A DNA stretch of 64,000 nucleotides from Cyanobacteria bacterium FACHB-502 (GCA_014695325.1 JACJNZ010000092.1:62001-126000); one strand, 5' to 3'; positions 34,043 to 43,650 are shown, counted from the stretch's first letter. Notes: generated from the letters alone by a model not told the origin. Translations and numbers: made by a program.

Positions 34043-35599
34043 TTAGTGGTCGCAGGCTATCACTTTCTTTCGGTAATCAATTGCTTCATCGGAAGAAACT
34101 GCTTCGTTGCCGCTGAACTTAGATTTGTTATTGGTAAAGGATTTGAGGAGCGTCTGGGCAACTCGCTGCCCTTGGATGCGAATTTCTGGAACAGCAGTGG
34201 TTTCCCAAAAATTGCCCTTTCGGGGAGAACCAATCGTAAAAATTTGTTGAGAGATCCTGCCCTCGTCATCGATCAATGCCCCATTTTCTGCAACTGCTAA
34301 GCCCAGATGAAGCGGATCAGAACAAACAAGTCCTGTAGCCAGAAGCTGTTCAATCAGAGGACTATTAACTTGGCGATAGTCACATTCAGAACCAGTACAG
34401 TTCAACACCAGATGCGATCGCACCTCGATCAAATCCTGACTTCCGCGTTTGCGAATGACTGTGGTCACCTCTGATCGCGTTTCGTGGAAAGCTTGAATAC
34501 GTCCGGCATGGATCTGAAGTTGTCTAGTATGCAGCAATTGATTCAATTCCTGGGCAATCGTGGGCGCAACTCGATGTCGATGCACCTCCCAGTAGGGACG
34601 CAGATGCCGCAAAAAGCGACGCTGTTCTTCTAGGGACAAACGCTGCCAGAGCGATTCTGTTTGGGGGCGCAGTGCATCCATGACCGATCGCCAGTCATAC
34701 CCCTGAAGTCTTGCCCGGTCGACTTCCTGCCGCACCCATCGCCAGAGCGATCGCACTGTCCTGCCTTCAGGCAAAGAAACGTTGTAAGCCGGAACCAATT
34801 GGTGTGATTGGGGGATTAAACCCCGACGGGAAACCAGATGAATTGCTCCGCAGTGTCCGCGCTGCTTCAGGGTCATTACCTGATCGATCGCCGTCAACCC
34901 TGACCCAATCAGGAGAACGGAGGCTGAGGAGGATAAACGGCTGAGCCAATCTTCATTCCAGGCTGATCTCACATATCGATCGCTCTCATAAAAACGAGAA
35001 TCTGATATCGCCGGGTTACGAGGTGGTGGATTGCCAAAAGCAAGAACAACGCGATCGACAACGAGAGAGATTCCGGTTTGTAAAACAAGTTCTAGCTGAG
35101 ATTGCTGGGGATGAATTGCCGTGACGATATCTCTATGACATCGTAAATGAGCGATCGAGGAATACCTGACTGCATCCTGTAGCACCGACTGAATATATTC
35201 CCCATAAATTCGGCGGGGAACGAAAGCAGCAATATCAGCATCGGACGAGAAATTGTGCTGGAGCCAGTGCAGGAAATGATTTGGCTGATCCGCAAAGAAG
35301 CTCATCTTACCGGCAGGAACATTAAGCAGATGGCAATCCTGCCTGGTTCCGTACGCGACTCCTTCACCGATCGAATTTTGATCAATCAAAAAAATCTCTA
35401 GAGGGTTAGTTGCCTGTTTCAGTAGATGAACAGCAACCATAACGCCACTCAGCCCACCACCCACAATGCCGATCCTCATAGAAGCTGAGGCGAACGATTT
35501 TGCTGGGATTGTAGTGCGCATCGTCCGATCGCTGAGCCACTGTGAAGCCGTTTCACGCTCGGTGTAATCAAGCAGTTGAGGATCAATCAAATGAGTCAT
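34043..35599 (-). CDS. FAD/NAD(P)-binding protein
   Basis: A 518-residue flavoprotein of the FAD-NAD(P)-binding family (PF13454 type). The dinucleotide fold starts at about residue 41: MRIGIVGGGLSGVMVAVHLL, G-x-G-x-x-G. IFLIDQNSIGEGVAYGTRQD and HLLNVPAGKMSFFADQPNHF are conserved in this family, and SSASVLLIGSGLTAIDQVM is a second nucleotide fold for NAD(P)H. The substrate is unknown; the family is a poorly characterised set of putative oxygenases/oxidoreductases often near sulfur or nitrogen scavenging genes. It lies upstream of the ssu genes on the same strand and is divergent from a Crp/Fnr regulator. Confidence 0.8.
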   Translation of the reverse strand: MTHLIDPQLLDYTERETASQWLSDRTMRTTIPAKSFASASMRIGIVGGGLSGVMVAVHLLKQATNPLEIFLIDQNSIGEGVAYGTRQDCHLLNVPAGKMSFFADQPNHFLHWLQHNFSSDADIAAFVPRRIYGEYIQSVLQDAVRYSSIAHLRCHRDIVTAIHPQQSQLELVLQTGISLVVDRVVLAFGNPPPRNPAISDSRFYESDRYVRSAWNEDWLSRLSSSASVLLIGSGLTAIDQVMTLKQRGHCGAIHLVSRRGLIPQSHQLVPAYNVSLPEGRTVRSLWRWVRQEVDRARLQGYDWRSVMDALRPQTESLWQRLSLEEQRRFLRHLRPYWEVHRHRVAPTIAQELNQLLHTRQLQIHAGRIQAFHETRSEVTTVIRKRGSQDLIEVRSHLVLNCTGSECDYRQVNSPLIEQLLATGLVCSDPLHLGLAVAENGALIDDEGRISQQIFTIGSPRKGNFWETTAVPEIRIQGQRVAQTLLKSFTNNKSKFSGNEAVSSDEAIDYRKKVIACDH

Positions 35600-35797
35600 G
35601 CAGGCTCTCCAATCCTTCTAATCTTGCTGGCTAATGTTTCTGAGCTGCTTGGATGAAACGAAATTGAATTTCAATTGAATTGTAATTCAGCCAGAATTTA
35701 TGTCAAGAGCAGAGTCCCTTGAAGCCGCCCCCTGAAGATGCGATGATGGGTAGATAGTTGAGCGGCAAATCTGACCTTCAGACTGGCACTTTGGGCG

Positions 35798-36580
35798 ATG
35801 GGCAAGCGCACCGAACGCAACCTGCTAGACATCCTGGTTCAACAGAATTACCTGTTCAAGAATCTGGATAAGAAATGGCTGGCAGCACACCTTCCGGTCG
35901 AGACTCTGGTTGCCGAAAAGATCTATTCCAATCGATTGGTTTACACCGCGTTCCGTCCCGATTCCTACATTGAGGTGCTGTACCTGATTCTGGAAGGCGG
36001 ACCTGTGATTATTCGTAGTGCCCCACTCGATCGCATTATTGCCCTCAGCTATCCGGGCGGCTGTTTTGGGATGCGCAGTTTACCTGTTGGTTATGGCAGT
36101 GCAGGCTATGCGTTTCCCAGCCAAGTTGAAGCATACAAAACGACAAGCGTGATCAAAATTCCGCTCACCGTTTTACAACAGATTTACGAAACAAATGAAA
36201 CCTTCCGCAGTCGCTACGATAAGCTGTTCGAGTTGCGCGAAAAGTTTCAATATCACCTGCTCAATTGCAGCACCTACCCACCTCAAGCTGTAGCATCACT
36301 GCTGCGAGCACTCGTGTATCAGGAACGATCGCTGGGCAATCAACCAAACGGAGAAGGCATTTATACCTTTGATTTACCGATCGACATTATTGCCCGTGCT
36401 TGTCAGTTAAATCATCGCACCGTCGAGCAAGTGATTAAAGGAATGCACAAAGTCGGACTGGTTGAACCCACAAAAGATAGCGATACCTCAAATGATATTT
36501 TGCGCGTGATTGATGCAGAAGGTTTAAAGGAAACCTACAGCGCAACCAGAGATAAAGTATCGTGGTGGCCCCTCAAGTAG
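35798..36580 (+). CDS. Crp/Fnr-like transcription regulator
   Basis: A 260-residue protein. The N-terminal beta-roll is divergent (LYLILEGGPVIIRSAPLDRI, SYPGGCFGMRSLPVGYGSAG), with a long middle helix (TFRSRYDKLFELREKFQYHL) as in Crp proteins, and a C-terminal winged helix including LPIDIIARACQLNHRTVEQV. It lacks the cAMP-binding Arg-Ser pair. It is divergent from the FAD protein and upstream of the ssu region, so it may be the local regulator for sulfur acquisition; this is inference from position. ATG at 35798. Confidence 0.7.
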   Translation: MGKRTERNLLDILVQQNYLFKNLDKKWLAAHLPVETLVAEKIYSNRLVYTAFRPDSYIEVLYLILEGGPVIIRSAPLDRIIALSYPGGCFGMRSLPVGYGSAGYAFPSQVEAYKTTSVIKIPLTVLQQIYETNETFRSRYDKLFELREKFQYHLLNCSTYPPQAVASLLRALVYQERSLGNQPNGEGIYTFDLPIDIIARACQLNHRTVEQVIKGMHKVGLVEPTKDSDTSNDILRVIDAEGLKETYSATRDKVSWWPLK

Positions 36581-37239
36581 GGCAAACGATTCAGTCTCAA
36601 AGTCCTAGAAAAGGGGAATGCCCAGGATAAATCTGATGAAGTTGCTGCCACTTTCACCCTGGAGACGATCGGTATACCCCAGTAGACACACTCTTCCAGT
36701 CTAATTACTCCCTACCTAAATGATGGAAGAGGGCTACAGGTAGTCAAAGTCCGATCGCTACACTAAGCAAGGATTTCATCGCAATTTCATCACTGCCTAC
36801 TATTGTAGAAATAACTAAATGGTCATAATTTTTGCCCTATTCCTTTCAGGAGGGGCTTTTTCTTTCTCTGAAGCTTGTGGGTACACGAGAACTACCGACA
36901 AGCTTGATTCCCTGGGGTAGAGCTAAGACCGGGAAACTTATGCAGGGATGTTTCTGACAGGGATAGGTAATTGAACGAGAGCGCGAATTACAGCGTCTAT
37001 TTCAAGCTATCTGATTAAAGATAGGAAAGAAAAAGCTTGCAACAATAGAAAGTGACACAAAAAACTGTGATTTGAGTACTTAACTCTGACACTTTCGCTG
37101 AGATTACTCGATAGGTTTGATAGAGCGTTTGATAGAAACAAGCACAATGGGCAATTGATCGTCTTGGCAGCAGGGGAACGTTGCAATTGCAGCGATAGCG
37201 ATCGTTTGTTCGCTATCGTTTAACCTGAGCGAGCAACTG
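36581..37239. other. Gene-free region left of oriC
   Basis: No protein-like open frame. The region is unusually free of genes for this density and lies immediately left of the DnaA-box cluster, so it may belong to the origin region. One weak DnaA-box-like TTGTGGGTA occurs near 36886. Confidence 0.4.
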
Positions 37240-37600
37240 TCACACTTCCATTTTAAAAGTTTTGGTAAAAACTACCATTACTAAAAACAAACTTTACTGC
37301 AAAAAGTTAAGAAATGTGAAGCAAATTTAGCCTGTGGAAAACTTGCGTCTTTCCTGTGGAAAACTTGTTGAAAAGTAGTGGAAAAGCTATTCTTTAAAGG
37401 GGATAGCGAAAGTGAGTATAATTACCTATGTGATAAAAGCAGCAGTTTTCCCACAGGTTTTCCACAGGAACGATCACTTGAACCTCAACTCATCTAAGCA
37501 TTTCGCAACTTTTTCCCTATTTTCCACAGGCTCTATTACTGCTAGATCTCTTTAAAACTATTTAAGAATAATCAGATCAAACGATCGAGCGATCGAGCAA
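37240..37600. other. Putative chromosomal replication origin, oriC
   Basis: Four perfect copies of the cyanobacterial DnaA-box TTTTCCACA lie within 200 bases: 37333-37341 and 37355-37363 on the minus strand (TGTGGAAAA), 37458-37466 and 37520-37528 on the plus strand. Two one-mismatch copies lie at 37377-37385 and 37447-37455. Just left, 37252-37330 is very AT-rich (repeated AAAACT/TTTT runs) and could be the unwinding element. The cluster is 280 bases upstream of dnaN, the usual oriC position in many cyanobacteria, and the two pairs of boxes point towards each other. Confidence 0.82.
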
Positions 37601-37808
37601 AAAGGCTTGATTGAATGCGAATCGACAAGGGTGTTACGATCTGCATCCAGATTGGAAGCGTGTAGGCAAACCCTGAGAAATCCTTTACTCACTTTCTCAG
37701 ATCCACGCTATATTTCTGCCAGCATGGGTTCTTTGGCATAGCAACCCGAAGTCAAACCGTGTTCCGCCTGTCTGCGATTTCCTCCCCCGTTTACGTTCAC
37801 TTCCGTCC

Positions 37809-38942
37809 ATGAAACTCATCTGCACCCAAAGCGAACTGAATACGCATCTCTCCCTGGTCGGTCGCGCGGTTCCTTCCCGTCCGAGTCATCCGGTTTTGGC
37901 AAATGTCCTGTTGACCGCGAATGACGAAACCCAGCAGGTCAGTCTAACAGGCTTTGATCTGAGCCTGGGCGTTCAAACCAGTTTTGCAGCACAGGTTCAG
38001 GAGGCAGGAACGCTAACGCTTCCGGCAAAGCTACTGTCAGACATCGTTTCTCGGCTGCCCGAAGGCGAAATTACCCTGTCTGACGAGGGCAATGAAGCTT
38101 TGGTGACGCTCACCTGTTCATCGGGACGCTATCAGGTGCGGGGTATGGGGGCAGAAGATTATCCAGAACTGCCTGCGATCGAGGATGGAAACATTGCCCA
38201 GCTTCCTGTTGAGGCACTGATTGAAGGGCTGCGCGGTTCGCTCTTTGCGACCAGTTCTGACGAGTCGAAGCAGGTGCTCACGGGCGTTCACATTACCGCA
38301 GAAGCCGACGGATTAGAATTTGCCGCCACTGATGGACATCGCCTCTCCGTGGTGCAGACCGTGAGTGAGGATAATCAAAACGAGGCGGAGTTTGGCGTCA
38401 CCGTGCCCGGCAAGGCACTGCGGGAGCTGGAGCGGATGCTGCAAACTAATGGAACTGGAACAGCGATTACGGTACGGTTTGACCAGGGACAGCTTATCTT
38501 CGTCTGGGAAGGCAATCAACGCCTCACCAGTCGCCTGCTCGAAGGGCAGTATCCCAACTATCGCCAGCTTATTCCTCGCCAGTTTTCCCGCCAGATGACA
38601 CTCGATCGCCGCCAGGTCATTAGCGCGCTGGAACGAATTGCAGTCCTGGCAGACCAGAAAAATAGCATTGTCAAACTCAGCCTCAACAGCGTTGTGCAGG
38701 AGCTTGTCCTCTCGGTAGACGCGCAGGATGTAGGTAGTGGGCGGGAGGCGATCGCCGCTCAAATTTCTGGTGACGATCTAGAGATTGCCTTTAACGTGAA
38801 ATACCTGCTGGAAGGGCTGAAGGCATTGAATACCACAGAGATACAGATGCAGTTTAATACGGCAACTAGCCCCTCCATTCTGACCCCAGTGGGCGGCGTG
38901 AAGATGACCTACCTGGTGATGCCTGTTCAGGTTCGTAGTTGA
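37809..38942 (+). CDS. dnaN: DNA polymerase III beta subunit (sliding clamp)
   Basis: A 377-residue sliding clamp of normal length. MKLICTQSELNTHLSLVGRA starts domain 1; LPAKLLSDIVSRLPEGEITL, GADEYPELP-type GMGAEDYPELPAIEDGN, TGVHITAEADGLEFAATDGH RLS and the C-terminal MTYLVMPVQVRS are hallmark DnaN stretches (the last supports the protein-binding pocket VMPVR/MPMRL). It forms a dimeric ring that tethers polymerase III to DNA. It transcribes away from the putative origin at 37.3-37.5 kb. ATG at 37809. Confidence 0.97.
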   Translation: MKLICTQSELNTHLSLVGRAVPSRPSHPVLANVLLTANDETQQVSLTGFDLSLGVQTSFAAQVQEAGTLTLPAKLLSDIVSRLPEGEITLSDEGNEALVTLTCSSGRYQVRGMGAEDYPELPAIEDGNIAQLPVEALIEGLRGSLFATSSDESKQVLTGVHITAEADGLEFAATDGHRLSVVQTVSEDNQNEAEFGVTVPGKALRELERMLQTNGTGTAITVRFDQGQLIFVWEGNQRLTSRLLEGQYPNYRQLIPRQFSRQMTLDRRQVISALERIAVLADQKNSIVKLSLNSVVQELVLSVDAQDVGSGREAIAAQISGDDLEIAFNVKYLLEGLKALNTTEIQMQFNTATSPSILTPVGGVKMTYLVMPVQVRS

Positions 38943-39089
38943 AGTCTGACTGTATTTTTTGCTTCAAAGATATTTTTGTTTCAAGGATACTTTCGCCAAG
39001 CTGAAAAATTTGATTTTGAGCGATCGTTCTGAAGAAGAACCTTGCAAAAGCGATCGCTCAACCCACAAGAAGAGCCTGAATTAGAAAAA

Positions 39090-39290
39090 GGGGTAGGGCA
39101 ACACAGCTATCTGCTAGAGATTCATGATTTTCTTGCTATCTCTTTATGGCAACTTTGACCAATTTCAGGAGATGCCTATTAGGCTGATAGCAGGGTGAGT
39201 GACTACCCTACCCAAGACCGGGGCAGGCAGTTATGGGGGCTCATGGACTGCTTGCTTCCCCTTGGGTACTCGTCAAGAGTCGCAGAGCGA
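39090..39290 (+). ncRNA. Strongly structured region, candidate small RNA
   Basis: Between dnaN and the GAF gene there is no protein frame but strong pairing. GGGTAGGG (39091-39098) matches CCCTACCC (39206-39213) perfectly; inside it GCTATC (39106-39111) matches GATAGC (39186-39191). Then CCCAAG (39211-39216) pairs with CTTGGG (39261-39266) around GGG-GCAGT/ACTGC-CCC arms, and ACTC-GTCAA-GAGT follows. The nested stem of about 120 bases plus a 56-base hairpin is the shape of a structured RNA (6S-like in size). Strand is not determined by the pairing; plus is assumed. I do not recognise a known family. Confidence 0.4.
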
Positions 39291-39397
39291 TTTGAACGAG
39301 TGATATAAACTACCACAGCAAAAACCGATTCAATTTCGGTCATCTTCAAACATCGGCGCTAAGGTTTTGCAGTGAGAAAAGTATGCTGTGTTCCAGG

Positions 39398-40015
39398 CTA
39401 ATCCTCAAGCAGAGCTGTTTTGCGGCGATCGATATTCACGATCACAGAAGACGTTGATAGCGTTTTTGCACCCTGCTGCATAGTCTGCACGTCGATTTCT
39501 CGCCAGTCTTTCGGACTCTGGCAGTGATGAGCAACCAGTAATCCCCACAGACGCACCTGCTGATTTGATTCATCTTGCAGCGGAACCAGAATCGGCACGA
39601 CGAGATTCGCTCGTACCTGCATTCCTTTCAGGAAACTCCGATGGCACTCGGCGATCGGTTCAGTGTCAATATCAGATATGGCTCGAACTCTGCCTTTTAG
39701 ATATTGCTCTGCATATTCGCCGTTAAAGCACTCGTCGGGTCCGGTTTCGCCGTAGATGGAATATTTTGTGTCGCTTAGAGCTTCAAAGGTGACGCGCCCT
39801 TCCCATTCTCGATAGAAGTAATAAAGGGCAACGCGATCGACTTGAAGCTGTTCGCGCAATTCGTTGGCTGTTTTTTGGACTAAATCATCGCGCTCAAGAT
39901 TGTGCGACAGCCGTCGAATCAGCTTTTGCAAGCCCTGATCAAAGGAAGTCTCAGACGCAGACGATGAGCGATCGAAACGATTTTGCACAGACTTAATGAT
40001 GGAAAACAGTAACAA
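39398..40015 (-). CDS. Stand-alone DXCF-type cyanobacteriochrome GAF protein
   Basis: A 205-residue protein made of little more than one GAF domain. It has the two cysteine motifs of a DXCF cyanobacteriochrome: GPDECFNGEY (Asp94-x-Cys96-Phe97) and AECHRSFLKGMQVRANLVVP (Cys124-His125), the bilin-attachment Cys-His, then WGLLVAHHCQSPKDW, as in CBCR GAF domains. Such proteins bind phycocyanobilin/phycoviolobilin and switch between blue/teal and green-type states (known). No kinase, GGDEF, HAMP or methyl-accepting domain is attached, so output must come from a partner. The start may be the TTG at 40015 or GTG nearby; N-terminus is uncertain. An unknown gene lies just upstream on the same strand. 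Confidence 0.8.
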   Translation of the reverse strand: MLLFSIIKSVQNRFDRSSSASETSFDQGLQKLIRRLSHNLERDDLVQKTANELREQLQVDRVALYYFYREWEGRVTFEALSDTKYSIYGETGPDECFNGEYAEQYLKGRVRAISDIDTEPIAECHRSFLKGMQVRANLVVPILVPLQDESNQQVRLWGLLVAHHCQSPKDWREIDVQTMQQGAKTLSTSSVIVNIDRRKTALLED

Positions 40016-40111
40016 TAAACCAGCGTACTTCTAATCTAGCTCTGGTTTAGCTTTAGGGCAATCACTCGATAGCAAGAGGTTGATGCAAAGCAGTTTCCTG
40101 GCAAGAATTAA

Positions 40112-40441
40112 CTATCCGGCAGTTTTTAAAAGCTGATTGAGCTGCTGTACGAGCGGATCGCGCTGCTGTTGCTTAATCCGTTTGTAAGCGATCGCTAAAC
40201 CCATTGCGAGACGGTCTTCGATCGCGGCTGCGGTTTGCTTTGATCGACAGGAATTCGCTAGCTTCTGGTAACTTTCTGCTCGGAACAGCGTGATGACTAA
40301 CTCTTGAAACAATGCTGCATCAAAACAGGAAATCGTTTCCCGCAGTTCTGAGTCAGCAATCAGCAGTTGCTTTGCCTTACAGCGAATGACTGCCCGCATT
40401 GGCTGAATCGGTTGAGCAAGTTCCATAAACTGTCTTTGCAT
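40112..40441 (-). CDS. Hypothetical protein upstream of the GAF photoreceptor
   Basis: A 109-residue protein (ATG at 40441, or 40426) that I do not recognise. It is mostly helical and basic, with MRAVIRCKAKQLLIADSELR and AAIEDRLAMGLAIAYKRIKQ, and has no signal or membrane segment. It precedes the CBCR-type GAF gene by about 96 bases on the same strand and could be co-transcribed with it, so it is a candidate partner; nothing in its sequence shows this. Confidence 0.5.
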   Translation of the reverse strand: MQRQFMELAQPIQPMRAVIRCKAKQLLIADSELRETISCFDAALFQELVITLFRAESYQKLANSCRSKQTAAAIEDRLAMGLAIAYKRIKQQQRDPLVQQLNQLLKTAG

Positions 40442-40856
40442 TTGAAAGAATGCTGTGAAGTATATCGTCTTACCAAAATCAGACTCAATCTTCTCGCGAT
40501 AGATCTAAGAGATCTCAACCTGTAGCAAAGGAGGGAGATTTGAATCGAGTGCTATTCAGATCTCGATTGCGACTTTTCAAATAGGCTCTGCCGGGCTGCT
40601 CGCACCGGTTAATGTCTCCTCACTTTAGGTTGAGGATGAGCGTTAGACATGACTAATGCCGATTAGTTTAGCCAATGCAACTTTACAATCTGCCAAACGC
40701 AAAACCTAATTCTCTGCTGCGTTCAGAACTTGAAGAATCCCTAATTAATTGACTCAAAAGGGACACCAGCCCAGTATGTTTTTAGATCGGGGCACTGCGG
40801 GCAAGACTCTAACTGTCCCAGCTTCGGCATTTTATTGCGTTTATTTTAGATGCGCT
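40442..40856. other. Intergenic region upstream of acs, with a hairpin
   Basis: No gene seen. At about 40612-40650 ATGTCT pairs with AGACAT and CCTCA with TGAGG around the loop CTTTAGGT, a stem-loop that may be a regulatory element in the acs leader or a terminator-like structure without a T-run. An open frame in phase with acs extends left, but the Acs family starts at 40857. Confidence 0.35.
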
Positions 40857-42827
40857 ATGAGTGAATCCACGATCGAATCCATTCTGCAAGAAAATCGTTT
40901 ATTCCCCGCGACTGCCGCATTTGCCCAGCAGGCCCAGATCAAGAGCTTGGAGGAATACCAGCAGCTCTATGATCGCGCCAAAGCTGACCCAGAAGCGTTT
41001 TGGGCAGAACTGGCAGAACAGGAGCTGCACTGGTTTCAAAAGTGGGACAAAGTGCTGGACTGGCAGCCACCGTTTGCCAAGTGGTTTGTGAATGGCAAAA
41101 TTAATATCTCCTACAACTGCCTCGATCGCCACCTGACCACCGAGCGACGCAACAAAGCTGCGCTGATCTGGGAAGGCGAACCGGGCGATTCGCGCACGCT
41201 CACTTATGCCCAGCTTCATCGGGAGGTCTGTCAATTTGCCAATGTGCTGAAGCAGTTGGGCGTGAAAAAGGGCGATGTAGTGGGCATTTATATGCCGATG
41301 ATTCCCGAAGCAGCGATCGCGATGCTTGCCTGTGCCCGAATTGGTGCGCCGCATACAGTGGTGTTTGGCGGATTTAGTGCGGATGCCCTGCGCGATCGGC
41401 TCAACGACGGCAAAGCAAAGCTGGTGATCACCGCAGACGGAGGGTGGCGGAAAGATGCGATCGTGCCCCTCAAAGAACAGGTGGATAAAGCACTGGCAAA
41501 TGGGGCGGCTCCAAGCGTGGAAAACGTGCTGGTGGTGCAGCGAACGGCGCAATCGATTCAAATGGAACCCGGACGCGATCACTGGTGGCATGACCTGCGT
41601 CCGAATGCTTCGGCAGACTGTCCCGCAGAGCCGATGGACAGCGAGGATATGCTGTTTATTCTCTATACGTCGGGCAGTACGGGCAAACCGAAGGGCGTGG
41701 TTCACACCACGGGCGGCTACAACCTCTACACCCACATAACCACCAAGTGGATCTTTGATCTGCGCGATACGGATGTTTACTGGTGTACGGCAGATGTGGG
41801 CTGGATCACCGGACACAGCTATATCGTTTATGGTCCATTGTCGAACGGGGCAACCACGCTGATGTATGAAGGTGCGCCGCGTCCCTCTAATCCGGGCTGC
41901 TTCTGGGATGTGATCGAGAAGTACGGCGTGAATATTTTCTATACGGCTCCCACGGCGATTCGGGCGTTTATCAAAGCGGGGGAAGAGATACCGAATGCTC
42001 GCAATCTGTCTTCGCTGCGGCTTCTAGGAACGGTGGGCGAACCCATTAACCCCGAAGCCTGGATGTGGTATCACCGTGTGATTGGCGGCGAACGCTGTCC
42101 GATCGTCGATACGTGGTGGCAAACCGAGACGGGTGGTATCATGATCTCCCCGCTTCCGGGTGCCATTCCGGCAAAACCGGGTTCTGCAACTCGTCCGTTC
42201 CCCGGCATTCTGGCAGAGATCCTCGATCTGGAGGGCAATTCGGTTCCGGCCAATGAAGGCGGCTATCTAGCAGTCAAGCACCCCTGGCCTGGCATGATGC
42301 GAACGGTCTACGGCGACCCCGATCGCTTCCGACGCACCTACTGGGAACACATTCCGCCGCGAGAGGGCAACTACTTCTACTTCGCAGGTGACGGGGCACG
42401 GCAGGATGAAGACGGCTATTTCTGGGTGATGGGTCGTGTGGATGACGTGATCAACGTGGCAGGACACCGCCTGGGCACGATGGAAATTGAGTCTGCGCTG
42501 GTGTCTCATCCTGCTGTGGCAGAAGCCGCTGTCGTCGGCAAACCCGATGAGCTAAAGGGAAGCGAAGTCGTCGCCTTTGTCACCCTGGAAGGAACCCACT
42601 CGCCCAGCCCAGAACTCGCTGCCGAACTGAAAAAGCACGTCGGTCAGGAAATTGGCGCGATCGCCCGTCCAGGAGAAATTCGCTTCAGCGATGCCTTGCC
42701 CAAAACGCGATCGGGCAAAATCATGCGGCGACTCTTGCGCTCTCTGGCAGCTGGCGAAGAAGTTTCTGGCGATACTTCAACCCTGGAAGATCGATCGGTC
42801 TTGGACAAGCTGCGGCAGGGAGTTTAG
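40857..42827 (+). CDS. acs: Acetyl-CoA synthetase
   Basis: A 656-residue AMP-forming acetate-CoA ligase of normal length. ATG at 40857 ([20 protein letters not shown]) gives the family's N-terminus. Motifs: [36 protein letters not shown], the P-loop-like [56 protein letters not shown] (acetate pocket with the Trp), [20 protein letters not shown] (hinge and CoA) and near the end [13 protein letters not shown], whose Lys is the acetylation-regulated catalytic one. It activates acetate for central metabolism in the cytosol. A + strand terminator lies about 215 bases after the stop. Confidence 0.97.
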   Translation: MSESTIESILQENRLFPATAAFAQQAQIKSLEEYQQLYDRAKADPEAFWAELAEQELHWFQKWDKVLDWQPPFAKWFVNGKINISYNCLDRHLTTERRNKAALIWEGEPGDSRTLTYAQLHREVCQFANVLKQLGVKKGDVVGIYMPMIPEAAIAMLACARIGAPHTVVFGGFSADALRDRLNDGKAKLVITADGGWRKDAIVPLKEQVDKALANGAAPSVENVLVVQRTAQSIQMEPGRDHWWHDLRPNASADCPAEPMDSEDMLFILYTSGSTGKPKGVVHTTGGYNLYTHITTKWIFDLRDTDVYWCTADVGWITGHSYIVYGPLSNGATTLMYEGAPRPSNPGCFWDVIEKYGVNIFYTAPTAIRAFIKAGEEIPNARNLSSLRLLGTVGEPINPEAWMWYHRVIGGERCPIVDTWWQTETGGIMISPLPGAIPAKPGSATRPFPGILAEILDLEGNSVPANEGGYLAVKHPWPGMMRTVYGDPDRFRRTYWEHIPPREGNYFYFAGDGARQDEDGYFWVMGRVDDVINVAGHRLGTMEIESALVSHPAVAEAAVVGKPDELKGSEVVAFVTLEGTHSPSPELAAELKKHVGQEIGAIARPGEIRFSDALPKTRSGKIMRRLLRSLAAGEEVSGDTSTLEDRSVLDKLRQGV

Positions 42828-42882
42828 CTTGAGGCTGTAGTTTGTTGAGTTTTAGAGTCTGTTTGATTAGTCGCAAAGCTCC

Positions 42883-43015
42883 TGCATCGCCCCCTAAATC
42901 CTCCAATGCTAGGGGACTTTGAAACGTTAAACCTATCTGTTGCAGAAGGATTGTCTGCGTTGGTTCGGTTTCCCTCAGAACTGGGGGGTTCGGGGGGCGG
43001 TTCGGCGCAGGGGGA
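42883..43015. repeat. Dispersed GC-rich repeats behind acs
   Basis: TGCATCGCCCCCTAAATCCT followed by CCAATGCTAGGGGACTTTGA (42883-42926) is a fuller copy of the repeat at 23765, here with the ACTTTGA extension. A second unit near 42959-43003 reads TTCGGTTTCCCTCAGAACTG then a run of G (GGGGGG), the companion type seen again at 56183. Confidence 0.65.
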
Positions 43016-43041
43016 TGACTTTTAAGGTTCTTAAAGTTTTT

Positions 43042-43069
43042 GGGGCGATCGTCTCGCCCCTTTCGTTTT
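43042..43069 (+). terminator. Rho-independent terminator, probably of acs
   Basis: GGGGCGA (43042-43048) and TCGCCCC (43054-43060) form a perfect 7-bp stem over a five-base loop, followed by TTTCGTTTT on the plus strand. It ends just before the stop of the convergent small gene. Confidence 0.7.
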
Positions 43070-43075
43070 GCTAAC

Positions 43076-43276
43076 TTATTGCTCCAGCACACTCATAAAT
43101 TTTCCTGGGGCAAAGGGAGCCGGAATAATGGGGGTGAAGTGAACCCGGTCGTTCACCAATCGCCTCACATAGAACTCGTTGATCTTGTGATTCACCCAGT
43201 CCCTTGAGCCAACAATCCAGACCTGACCTTTTTCGTCAGGCGAAAGCGGCAGCAGTTCATTGAACTCTGTAGTCAT
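43076..43276 (-). CDS. Small hypothetical protein, 66 residues
   Basis: Begins MTTEFNELLPLSPDEKGQVW and contains IVGSRDWVNHKINEFYVRRL and HFTPIIPAPFAPGKFMSVLE. I do not recognise a family, but the composition and start (ATG at 43276) look genuine, and proteins of this kind are conserved in cyanobacteria in my experience (not checked). Convergent with acs. Confidence 0.55.
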   Translation of the reverse strand: MTTEFNELLPLSPDEKGQVWIVGSRDWVNHKINEFYVRRLVNDRVHFTPIIPAPFAPGKFMSVLEQ

Positions 43277-43650
43277 GATATTTTTACCTCACTGATGCAG
43301 TGTGAACTGTAGAGAAGAAAAGCCTAAGGCGTGGTTCCCAACCACTCATTTCGCATCAGCGAGGCACGATCGAATAAAATCAATGCAGCCTAGCCTCCTG
43401 CCAACTCAGGAAGTTAGGTTAGCTGGTTAGGCAGTGTTCCCGCACTCCTAATCAGCGTCCTCACCTTAAGCTTTGTCTACTGGTACTGAAAAACCAGTGT
43501 TGATCAGGATAGGGCAAAGACTTGATACGCACAAGCGTACTGGAAGAATTTATCCGAACTCGCCCCCCTAGCCCCCTAATTCTGGGCGGAACCGGACTTT
43601 TGCTAAGGTGTCCTGATAGATGGGCGATCGTCCTGATTTTGGTAATAGCT
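43277..43650. other. Intergenic region with a dispersed repeat
   Basis: No gene assigned. At 43562-43600 the copy CCCCCCTAGCCCCCTAATTC then TGGGCGGAACCGGAC belongs to the same GC-rich repeat family. The frame of the next gene is open through this repeat, so the true start is taken downstream of it. Confidence 0.45.

Noticed and set aside
39001-39060. GAGCGATCG...CGATCGCTC inverted repeat after dnaN as a terminator
   Set aside because: The arms are HIP1-type octamers, common everywhere in this genome, and no T-run follows on either strand.
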